From the NCBI GenBank assembly GCA_027451425.1, contig DAIDJH010000083.1, positions 1 to 7,442 of the forward strand: DNA of 7,442 nucleotides, in the 5' to 3' direction. This document shows, piece by piece, positions 1-5,619 of the stretch (position 1 is its first letter; each line of letters starts with the position of its first letter). The notes beneath the pieces are model-generated. The model was not told the DNA's origin, did not search any database, and saw only the letters and a list, made by a program, of their open reading frames with translations. The stretch is from Bdellovibrionales bacterium (lineage in GTDB: Bacteria; Bdellovibrionota; Bdellovibrionia; Bdellovibrionales; UBA1609). The position numbers and the translations under genes were made by a program.

Positions 1-10
1 AGCGCACAAT

Positions 11-36
11 GAAAATAACACCGCCCAATAGCGGTG
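11..36 (-). terminator. Rho-independent terminator of the motor operon
   Basis: Read on the minus strand, a perfect 6-bp stem CACCGC/GCGGTG (19-36) with a 6-base loop is followed directly by the T-rich run TTATTTTC (11-18). It begins one base after the TAG stop (38-40) of the FliF/FliG-like gene. That is where an intrinsic terminator closing the four-gene operon should lie. The stem is short and the T tract is interrupted, so termination may be incomplete. Confidence 0.6.
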
Positions 37-37
37 C

Positions 38-1771
38 CTATGCCACATCTGCATCTGTTTTCTCACCTAAATCGTTGTCGACCTGCGCGTTGCCGTTTTC
101 TGAATTAAAATTATCCGCAATGTCTTTGTCTTTTAGCCATCTTTGGAGGGCCACGCCAATTTGCTCTCTTGTCGTACCGATGACCTGCTTGCTTGGCGGG
201 CTGGCGTCAAAACTTTTGAAACGTTCAACTAAAAGAAACTTCTGCTTTTCACTCAGGTGAGTGTCGATCTTAGATCGTTCTAATTTCGAAACGTTAAAGA
301 GGGCAAGGGCCCAGCGGTCGAGATCGATATTTGGTACAAACCATCTAAGGTTTTCCGGGCTTTGATCAAATACAGGATAAAATGGTGGGCGCAACTTATG
401 AATAAGTGAGGTGACCGGCGCAGCACCGTAAATGTCACGTTCTTCAGCGGGGTCGACAATTTTTAAGTAATCGAGCAATTCGCGCTCTTCTTTGTAGTTT
501 CTGACCATCTCTATATCGTGCAGCGGCAATATTCGATATGCCAAATCTTGTATCTCACGCATCCGAGCCGCTGGGATTTTGGTCGGTTCAAAACTCGTGT
601 CGAGGATGGCGGCCCATGATCCTGGAAATGCGCGGCGGGCTTCAGAAACCGCGATCGCCTTCGGCATTTCAGCTAACAGTGCAAAGGCCTCATCTTTGGT
701 GAGGCTCTTGAGGAGTTGCGTGCGGGCTTCGCCCAAGCGCCACGCCGATAATACGGTTCGACTCCATTCCATTTGCATTTCACTTCGTGGATTCTGAATA
801 AGAGCCTGAAAGACCTCGAGGCATTCGAAATCTAAAAATCCAGGTTCGTTGAGAGCTTCAACCCAATGAAAATCAGCACTGAAAGAAAACAATTTCTTCT
901 GCATTTCCGCCGGGAATTCGGCAAGAATCGCCCCCAATTTCTTCGGGTGCTGCTTGCCGAGACTATCAAGCACAAAAATATCCTGATGGTTGGGGAATGC
1001 TGCCGCATTGCCGAGAAATTCAATGTGCCTCGACGCGAGCTCTTTCATTTTAATCGGATCATTAAATTTTAACTCATGGTTCGCCGCAGGGCCCTGGCGC
1101 TTCGTATCGAGGTCGCCAGATATGGCAGAAGGCATCGATGTCGTATTCGCGCCGCCCGGATTATTGATTTTAAGTTCAGTCAGGGCGCGCGCAATTCTAG
1201 CAGCCGAGCTGCGATTGATAATAAGCAGCCCGAAAAGCAATAGAAAAAGTGCGGCGCTCGCCGAATAAATTGAAAGCCAAGGCACTTGATTGGTTACCCA
1301 ATCGCGACGTGAAATCCTCACGTCGTCTCGCGCGGGCGTTAAGTGCAAATCCTGAAAGATGGAGTTTTTTAATTCATCGATGTCGTTTTCTCGAAGTGTG
1401 GATGGTACGGATATGTCGACTTGGATTCTTTTTACGCGATTTAGTAGGGCGCTTAACGGGACTTGTGGATCATCCCATTCATCGCGAATCTCTTCGCCAG
1501 TATCGGCATCAAAGAAGGGCAAATCGTTATTATTAGTACTGTTAAGTGCGGGGGCATCTCGGCGGAGCGGGTCGACACTCACGGTTACCATAAAGGGCGT
1601 GTTCGGAAATCGCGCCTTGATGTATTCTGATGCGCTATTTTTCAAACTGTCCTCAAGCTCAGCGACCCTCGGGAGCTTCATGATCTCTTGCGCATTTACG
1701 GCTATCCCAATGAACAGAATCGCCGCAACGGCGAGCGAGTTAATCAACGGGATTTTAAATTCTGTTTTCAT
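38..1771 (-). CDS. FliF/FliG-like membrane-anchored rotor protein of a MotAB-type motor
   Basis: 577 residues, last gene of the motor operon. Residues 7-27 are hydrophobic and end in a possible signal-peptidase site (VNA|Q); they could instead stay as a first membrane helix. Residues about 33-157 lie in the periplasm; 112-154 (VKRIQVDISVP, then a helix, then DDVRIS) look like the third ring-building motif of FliF. A transmembrane helix spans 164-186. A flexible linker (about 188-235) leads to a cytoplasmic region resembling FliG. QHPKKLGAILAEFP (274-287) matches the EHPQ motif of the FliG middle domain. Residues about 430-548 match FliG-C in order, including the charged torque helix (R476, D483, D485, R486, then ALALF), the L-E-R-S-K-I segment and the final helical pair. 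An acidic tail (549-577) is probably disordered. The ATG overlaps the motB stop (ATGA) and has a GGGAG ribosome site five bases upstream. In flagella FliF and FliG are separate proteins; here one chain seems to carry a reduced version of both. The FliG-C match is strong by eye, the FliF match weaker. A rotor role is inferred. Confidence 0.8.
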   Translation of the reverse strand: MKTEFKIPLINSLAVAAILFIGIAVNAQEIMKLPRVAELEDSLKNSASEYIKARFPNTPFMVTVSVDPLRRDAPALNSTNNNDLPFFDADTGEEIRDEWDDPQVPLSALLNRVKRIQVDISVPSTLRENDIDELKNSIFQDLHLTPARDDVRISRRDWVTNQVPWLSIYSASAALFLLLFGLLIINRSSAARIARALTELKINNPGGANTTSMPSAISGDLDTKRQGPAANHELKFNDPIKMKELASRHIEFLGNAAAFPNHQDIFVLDSLGKQHPKKLGAILAEFPAEMQKKLFSFSADFHWVEALNEPGFLDFECLEVFQALIQNPRSEMQMEWSRTVLSAWRLGEARTQLLKSLTKDEAFALLAEMPKAIAVSEARRAFPGSWAAILDTSFEPTKIPAARMREIQDLAYRILPLHDIEMVRNYKEERELLDYLKIVDPAEERDIYGAAPVTSLIHKLRPPFYPVFDQSPENLRWFVPNIDLDRWALALFNVSKLERSKIDTHLSEKQKFLLVERFKSFDASPPSKQVIGTTREQIGVALQRWLKDKDIADNFNSENGNAQVDNDLGEKTDADVA

Positions 1772-2475
1772 AATTGCTCCCGTGGTTCGGGTTCGACGAC
1801 CAATACAATTTTGCGGGCCAAAGCTAAGCCGTGCATGTTATAGTCAGGAGTAGACGCAATGGCTCGACTGAGCGCTGCGGCGGTCATACGAAGTTCGCCA
1901 TAACCACCCAACCGCATTCGATTTAGCGGAATTCCCAACACCTGAAGTTTTCGCATTGTTGCCACGGCACGAAGCGCTGAAAGTTCGAGATTGTCATGAA
2001 ATAGTCCGCCAGCTTTTTTACGGACTTTTTTGTTGTCTGTGTAGGCACGTACGCCCAAAATGTAATTGCCAGCGTAAGGCATATAGATTTTAACGAATTG
2101 AGCAAGTTGCCGTTCACCTTCTTTTGTCAACCCGACCGCACCGAAGTCAAAAAATGAAACATGCGGGAATTCAACTATCAACTTGCTGCCCACTTTGTAC
2201 GCACGCGCATCAAGACGATGCATAACATCATTGACCATCATTGGATCTTCGCCCGGATGTTGAATTGCCGATGGGCTTTTGTCCGCATTGTTCTTCAACT
2301 TAACAAGAAGAGCGGTCTCCATTGCATTTAGACGGTCGAGCTTATGATGAGTCGAGTAAAACAGAACGAAAAACGTCAAAAGCAAAGTGATCATGTCGCC
2401 GTAGCTGATGGCCCAACTGCCTTCCGTATCGACTTCAAAATGATCCGTCAGCCGGCGGCGGCGAAGAACGGGCAT
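1768..2475 (-). CDS. motB: MotB-like stator protein with OmpA-type peptidoglycan-binding domain
   Basis: 235 residues. A short basic cytoplasmic N-terminus (RRRR at 5-8) precedes one membrane helix, W21 to S41. It contains the MotB signature WAISYGDMIT, with D27 in the position of the ion-carrying aspartate (E. coli MotB D32). Residues 42-60 are charged and amphipathic and could be the plug. The OmpA-like domain covers about 92-230. It keeps YTDN (145-148), NLELSALRA (162-170) and GYGE (191-194); D147 and R169 correspond to the OmpA Asp/Arg pair that binds diaminopimelate. Such a protein sits in the inner membrane, anchors the stator to the cell wall and carries the ion path with MotA. The start overlaps the motA stop by one base (TGATG), with GGAGG seven bases upstream. 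The end is unusual: the customary NRR-type motif is replaced by LARKIVLVVEP. A TolR/ExbD or ZorB identity fits less well. Confidence 0.9.
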   Translation of the reverse strand: MPVLRRRRLTDHFEVDTEGSWAISYGDMITLLLTFFVLFYSTHHKLDRLNAMETALLVKLKNNADKSPSAIQHPGEDPMMVNDVMHRLDARAYKVGSKLIVEFPHVSFFDFGAVGLTKEGERQLAQFVKIYMPYAGNYILGVRAYTDNKKVRKKAGGLFHDNLELSALRAVATMRKLQVLGIPLNRMRLGGYGELRMTAAALSRAIASTPDYNMHGLALARKIVLVVEPEPREQL

Positions 2476-3263
2476 CAGGCGGCCTCCGAGGTGGCTATTC
2501 CTATTACGTCAATGCGCTCGTTCTTCGAAACATATGAGTTGAGAACTTCTTGCGCTTCAAGAAGAGAGGCCTTGTCCGCCAGCAAAAGAACGGTTTGTAG
2601 GGCAATTTCAGCAGACTTTCTTTGAGCCACGGCGGTTTTCGCCAGATTTTCGCCGATGGGGGCGACCAAAAGGTTAGCGGTAAGAAGTCCATAAAATGTC
2701 GCCATCAAAGCGATTGCCATCATAAATCCGGTTTGTTTTGCATCAGCTCCTGCTGAAACTTTTCGCATTAATGTCACCAGACCAAGAACGGTACCGGCGA
2801 GGCCAAATGCCGGCGGATACTTCGCGAGCGAGCGAAATGCATTGGCAATTTTTTGGGATCGCTCGAAGCTTTGATAAATTCTCTCTTCGAGAATCTCGTG
2901 AATTTTTTCACGCTTAAAGCCTAGAGTCAGTAGCTCAGCGCCATCGCGTAGAATTTCATCGCTCATTGTTCGGGTCGGTTGGTCCCACATGCGAGATCCA
3001 GTGCTCATGACCCTGAAGTACTCCATGCATACTTGCACGGCGTCGCCCTCTTGAATCCCGCGCGGAAAAAAAAGTGAACCAATTGCTGCGAATATTGTTC
3101 GTCGATATTGCCAAGGGAATGTCATAAGAGCCACGGCAATTGTACCGCCACTCACGCATGCGAATGCTACAAAATCCCAAAAATGGGCGGCTTCTTGATG
3201 GAGGTGTAAGACTGCGGCAACGAGAGATGAAATTGCGACAAAAATACCGACTAAATAGATCAT
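2475..3263 (-). CDS. motA: MotA-like stator (MotA/TolQ/ExbB) membrane protein
   Basis: 262 residues, within the usual MotA length. Four membrane helices are visible at about 3-20, 29-50, 149-168 and 180-201, with a cytoplasmic loop of about 97 residues between the second and third. The hallmark of helix 3 is clear: KYPPAFGLAGTVLGLVTLM (148-166) includes the conserved proline (P150 or P151) equivalent to E. coli P173. Helix 4 has GFMMAIALMATFYGLLTAN (179-197), followed by the API-x-x-x-L segment. The loop segment GFKREKIHEILEERI (115-129) follows the MotA pattern before helix 3. MotA rings surround MotB dimers and turn ion flow into rotation against FliG. The ATG overlaps the lipoprotein stop (ATGA) and has an AGGGAG ribosome site. 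The neighbours, MotB and a FliG-like protein, support MotA rather than ExbB or TolQ. No other flagellar gene is present, so the motor may not be flagellar. Confidence 0.9.
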   Translation of the reverse strand: MIYLVGIFVAISSLVAAVLHLHQEAAHFWDFVAFACVSGGTIAVALMTFPWQYRRTIFAAIGSLFFPRGIQEGDAVQVCMEYFRVMSTGSRMWDQPTRTMSDEILRDGAELLTLGFKREKIHEILEERIYQSFERSQKIANAFRSLAKYPPAFGLAGTVLGLVTLMRKVSAGADAKQTGFMMAIALMATFYGLLTANLLVAPIGENLAKTAVAQRKSAEIALQTVLLLADKASLLEAQEVLNSYVSKNERIDVIGIATSEAA

Positions 3264-3883
3264 TGGTCGTTGCTCCCTTCGACACTGCTTTGCATATCTC
3301 TTAACCGATGAATCATAAGGAGAGTTTGCGCGTTATTGGGCGCGAGTGTGTTCGCATGATTATAAGCGTCTAGTGCGTGAACGAAATCACCCTGAAGGTA
3401 AAAGACGTTACCTTGAAGGTCGTAAAGCACGGCCACGGAGTTGTACTTGAGCACGAGATTCCGCAAAAGAAGATTGGCATCGGCAAATTGGTGCTTTTGA
3501 ATCAGGTTGGTTGCCTCAGCAATGCCTTTTGCCAGATCGTTAAAGGCCTGTTCTTGTTCGCTACAAGATTTCGGGAGCTCGGTTTCAGTCAGATCGAAGC
3601 TGACATATCCGTCGCCGGCAAAATATCCAAGCTGCGGCACCAGAACCGACTGCGCGATATAACCGTCTTTAACTACGCGAATCTGCGTGAGATCGGAGTA
3701 CAATCGTGGGTACTGACGGCCGTCGATGACGAGTGGAGTCTTACCTATTTTTTGGGCGGTGCCGTCGTTTGCGACAAGATAAACGTCCGCTGAGTCAGGG
3801 CTTGAACGAACTCGTAGCTGGCTTGTCGTGCATCCAATTAATGCAGAGGTCAGCATCAATACGAGCAATGCAATGTGGTTCAC
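3260..3883 (-). CDS. Lipoprotein with PEGA-like and TPR-like regions
   Basis: 207 residues, first gene of the motor operon. It starts with GTG at 3883, supported by GGAGA (3891-3895) seven bases upstream and by the signal sequence that follows at once. Residues 1-17 are a lipoprotein signal ending in the lipobox LIGC with C18. The residue after it is Thr, not Asp, so outer-membrane sorting is expected by the standard Lol rule. Residues about 22-100 resemble a PEGA-type beta domain (LRVRSSPDSADVYLV, IGKTPLVI, IRVVKDGY). Residues about 107-195 are helical and look like two or more tetratricopeptide repeats (FADANLLLRNLV; LYDLQGNVFYLQGDFVHALDAYNHANTLAPNN). PEGA and TPR modules mostly serve in protein contacts, so a periplasmic scaffold or partner for the MotAB unit is plausible. 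No specific function is recognised. It shares four bases (ATGA) with motA. Confidence 0.8.
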   Translation of the reverse strand: MNHIALLVLMLTSALIGCTTSQLRVRSSPDSADVYLVANDGTAQKIGKTPLVIDGRQYPRLYSDLTQIRVVKDGYIAQSVLVPQLGYFAGDGYVSFDLTETELPKSCSEQEQAFNDLAKGIAEATNLIQKHQFADANLLLRNLVLKYNSVAVLYDLQGNVFYLQGDFVHALDAYNHANTLAPNNAQTLLMIHRLRDMQSSVEGSNDQ

Positions 3884-3890
3884 AGAAAAT

Positions 3891-3895
3891 TCTCC
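3891..3895 (-). promoter_or_regulatory. Ribosome binding site fixing a GTG start
   Basis: On the minus strand GGAGA lies seven bases before GTG at 3883-3881. No in-frame ATG gives a better start, and the coding sequence immediately after encodes the lipoprotein signal peptide, so this site decides the start. Confidence 0.6.
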
Positions 3896-3926
3896 AGTCT
3901 TTTGCTGCCAATATTATGGTTCGGTA

Positions 3927-3951
3927 GATTACTGTTTAAATTTAAGTAATC
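3927..3951. repeat. AT-rich inverted repeat upstream of the motor operon
   Basis: Perfect 7-bp arms, GATTACT (3927-3933) and AGTAATC (3945-3951), flank an 11-base AT-rich centre that contains the palindrome TAAATTTA (3937-3944). It lies 44-68 bases before the GTG start of the lipoprotein gene and overlaps a weak candidate -10 element. It could be a binding site for a dimeric regulator or an RNA hairpin in the leader. No T tract follows, so it is not an intrinsic terminator. Function is inferred from position only. Confidence 0.4.
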
Positions 3952-3968
3952 GGGTTTTTCAGGACCAA
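3940..3968 (-). promoter_or_regulatory. Weak candidate promoter for the motor operon
   Basis: On the minus strand, TTGGTC (3963-3968) and TTAAAT (3940-3945) are separated by 17 bases. They match the sigma-70 consensus at 3 of 6 and 4 of 6 positions. The candidate lies in the 133-base gap before the lipoprotein gene and overlaps the inverted repeat. The motor operon could instead be read through from the methyltransferase gene, or use a flagellar or other alternative sigma factor whose box I cannot identify. Confidence 0.25.
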
Positions 3969-4016
3969 CGTCCGAATTCAATTCTCGGCCATAGTCGAGG
4001 GGCGGTCCGTCAATTT

Positions 4017-5129
4017 TTACGCGATCTTTCGTGCATAGACGATGAGCTCGCGGCCGAGGCGTTGCGGGATGGAATGATGCCAGCGTGTCCAATATAAAAA
4101 CTCAAATTTGGGTTTGAGGAGTTCGCGAATCTCCCATTCGGTTGCGCCAAACGGTGGCCCTTCGCAACCATCACGACCGCGGTCGAGAATAAAGAAAATT
4201 CCGAGGAGATGACCTCCGGGCGCAAGAAGGCGAGACCATGCTTGGACAACTTCTGCTCGTCGTACAGGATCGATTGCGCAAAAAAACGTGTGCTCAAACA
4301 CGATGTCAAACTCGCCGCGATGAACTTTGGCGAATTCAAATGCGTCAGCAGTAACAAAATTGGTGGGCGATTCGTATTTCGCGCGTGCCAAAGAAACGGC
4401 AGTCTCACTGAAATCCACGCCGGTTACTACATGACCTTGCTCGGAGAAGTAGGCCGCATCGTGACCAAGGCCGCTCCCTAGAACGCAAACACGTGATTTA
4501 GGGATTTTAATTTGTGGCAACACCGAGCGAAGAGGTTCAGCTGGTGCGCCCAATTCCCATCCGGGTTTTTGTCCAGATGTTGAGCTGGGATTAGTTGTAG
4601 CCGGAGTTTGCCAATTGTTGTACAGACCGGTCCAAAAAGAAGCTGAGCTCACGGGTTTGTCAGGTGCGATCAGTTGCCCAAGCTGGGTGACGGGGTAGCG
4701 CACGCCGCGAAAGGTGAGCGAATCATCGTCGAACTCATCAGCGAGATCGAAGAGCTCCATTTGCGCCGGGCGTGACAATACCACGGGTAAGTTTTGACCA
4801 ATGCTCGTGACGGTTGAACCTTTCAAGGCGCCGGTACGCGCATGAAAGCGATCCCAACTGTCGACACGAAAAGTGGCAAGATCAAGAGCGCACATGAGAC
4901 CATAAGGGAGCGAGGCGATAACGGTTCGGTTTTCGACGCGTTCAATATGTCGCGCGATCAAAGGTTCATCAAAAGCCTCAACAAATATTTTTTCATCGTT
5001 TTCTGAAACGAAGTATCCGCGATTTTCGCAGGTAAGTGTAGACAGCAAGTGCCGGCCGTAAGCTTCATCAGTGAGTCGGATGCCTGAAGATGAAAAATAT
5101 CCTTCTTCGTCGACTTGAATAAATCTCAT
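4017..5129 (-). CDS. TPMT-family SAM-dependent methyltransferase with uncharacterised N-terminal domain
   Basis: 370 residues from the ATG at 5129, which overlaps the upstream stop (ATGA) and so is probably translationally coupled; no clear ribosome site precedes it. A longer frame from TTG at 5198 lies inside the upstream gene and is rejected. Residues about 1-160 form a domain I do not securely recognise; it loosely recalls DUF4505-type proteins. Residues about 164-370 resemble thiopurine methyltransferase-family enzymes. FWTGLY (165-170) and WELGAPAEPL (191-200) match the family N-terminal region. The SAM-binding glycine loop is VCVLGSGLGHD (214-224) and the acidic end of strand 2 is GVDFSE (237-242). 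The family segments FEHTFFCAIDP (288-298) and GPPFGATEWEIRELL (324-338) follow. It would be a soluble cytoplasmic enzyme transferring a methyl group to a small molecule, possibly a thiol, chalcogen or halide. The substrate cannot be told from sequence. Confidence 0.85.
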   Translation of the reverse strand: MRFIQVDEEGYFSSSGIRLTDEAYGRHLLSTLTCENRGYFVSENDEKIFVEAFDEPLIARHIERVENRTVIASLPYGLMCALDLATFRVDSWDRFHARTGALKGSTVTSIGQNLPVVLSRPAQMELFDLADEFDDDSLTFRGVRYPVTQLGQLIAPDKPVSSASFWTGLYNNWQTPATTNPSSTSGQKPGWELGAPAEPLRSVLPQIKIPKSRVCVLGSGLGHDAAYFSEQGHVVTGVDFSETAVSLARAKYESPTNFVTADAFEFAKVHRGEFDIVFEHTFFCAIDPVRRAEVVQAWSRLLAPGGHLLGIFFILDRGRDGCEGPPFGATEWEIRELLKPKFEFLYWTRWHHSIPQRLGRELIVYARKIA

Positions 5130-5521
5130 TTCGCAACAGTTGAACCGTTTAGGAAGATGTAGTGATCGTTGGTGACATTGAGTTGATCGAGGCTCCAAAC
5201 GTCGTCTCCAGCGGCTTTTCGATTTAAAACGGCGTAACCATCGATGCCGATTTGAGCCGACGGATGATCAGCGTTTTCGTCATCGAACGTATATGAAAAT
5301 GTCGCGCGGATGGAGTTGGGCTTCAACGTTTCAGTCCAAAAGCGGTCAAATTCGATGTTTTTAGCTGTCGGTAGGTGGCTCGTGATATAATCGCGTATCA
5401 CCTGCTTTAATTCTCGCTGAACGCTTGCGTGTTCGGCTTCGGGGATAACGGCGTGAGAGTGGGTGATCGACCATGTCCACCACATAGCCAAGACAATCAA
5501 AAAGAGGCTGAGATAGCGCAT
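5126..5521 (-). CDS. Small exported protein of unknown function
   Basis: 131 residues from the ATG at 5521, which has a GGGAG ribosome site six bases upstream. An upstream in-frame TTG at 5554 has no such support and would bury the signal sequence. Residues 1-24 form a signal peptide (MRYLSLFLIVLAMWWTWSIT, then a possible SHA|V cleavage site); they could also act as a membrane anchor. The remainder, about 107 residues, has one helical stretch (about 31-50) followed by beta-rich sequence (IRATFSYTF, QIGIDGYAVLN, VWSLDQLNV, HYIFLNGSTV). That order recalls NTF2-like or cystatin-like folds, but no catalytic residues are evident. It overlaps the methyltransferase gene by four bases, so the two are made together, although this protein is exported and the methyltransferase is predicted cytoplasmic. 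I do not recognise the family. Confidence 0.75.
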   Translation of the reverse strand: MRYLSLFLIVLAMWWTWSITHSHAVIPEAEHASVQRELKQVIRDYITSHLPTAKNIEFDRFWTETLKPNSIRATFSYTFDDENADHPSAQIGIDGYAVLNRKAAGDDVWSLDQLNVTNDHYIFLNGSTVAK

Positions 5522-5532
5522 CAAATACTCCC

Positions 5533-5561
5533 TTGTGAGTGACGCGAAAAACAACTAGCAT
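5533..5561 (+). promoter_or_regulatory. Candidate promoter for the liu operon
   Basis: TTGTGA (5533-5538), a 17-base spacer and TAGCAT (5556-5561), each matching four of six sigma-70 consensus bases. Transcription would start near 5568, about 50 bases before the ATG at 5620. It shares two bases with the -10 of the divergent promoter, so the two could compete. No clear operator dyad for a liu regulator is visible here. Confidence 0.25.
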
Positions 5562-5587
5562 TCTAACGTATGCGCGAGGCAACGCAA
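5560..5587 (-). promoter_or_regulatory. Candidate promoter for the exported protein/methyltransferase pair
   Basis: On the minus strand, TTGCGT (5582-5587), 16 bases, then TAGAAT (5560-5565). The -10 matches five of six consensus bases and the -35 three of six. Transcription would start near 5553, giving a leader of about 30 bases that contains the GGGAG ribosome site. Confidence 0.4.
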
Positions 5588-5619
5588 GTGCTACTGAGCC
5601 TACGCGTGGAGGGCGCCGA

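Noticed and set aside
1359..1853. 164-residue plus-strand frame antisense to the rotor and motB genes
   Set aside because: It is a frame shadow of two well-supported minus-strand genes, without a ribosome site or recognisable domain. The same applies to the other antisense frames, such as 3377-3793 and 4209-4481.
1768..3263. Zorya-type defence (ZorAB) reading of the MotA/MotB-like pair
   Set aside because: ZorA normally carries a long C-terminal coiled-coil tail; this MotA-like protein is 262 residues with none. The neighbours are a FliG-like protein and a lipoprotein, with no ZorC, ZorD or ZorE-like gene.
1768..3263. TolQR or ExbBD pair
   Set aside because: The MotB-like protein has a full OmpA-type peptidoglycan-binding domain and the MotA-like protein has four membrane helices. 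TolR/ExbD lack such a domain and TolQ/ExbB have three helices.
3962..4008. Possible terminator after the methyltransferase gene (GGACC/GGTCC outer arms with small inner stems)
   Set aside because: The outer arms are only 5 bp with a long intervening sequence, and on the minus strand the stem is followed by TGAAAAACCC rather than a T tract.
3880..4092. 70-residue minus-strand frame spanning the gap upstream of the lipoprotein gene
   Set aside because: Half of it overlaps the methyltransferase C-terminus in another frame, and the residue composition is unlike a folded protein. No ribosome site was seen.
5130..5198. Longer start (TTG at 5198) for the methyltransferase
   Set aside because: It lies inside the upstream gene and would add 23 residues with no family character. 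The ATG at 5129 forms an ATGA overlap with the upstream stop.
5522..5554. Longer start (TTG at 5554) for the small exported protein
   Set aside because: It would place 11 residues before the signal peptide and has no ribosome site, whereas the ATG at 5521 has GGGAG six bases upstream.
5539..5619. Longer start (GTG at 5539) for the carboxylase beta subunit
   Set aside because: No ribosome site precedes it, the extra 27 residues look non-coding and overlap the divergent promoter region. The ATG at 5620 has GGAGGG six bases upstream.
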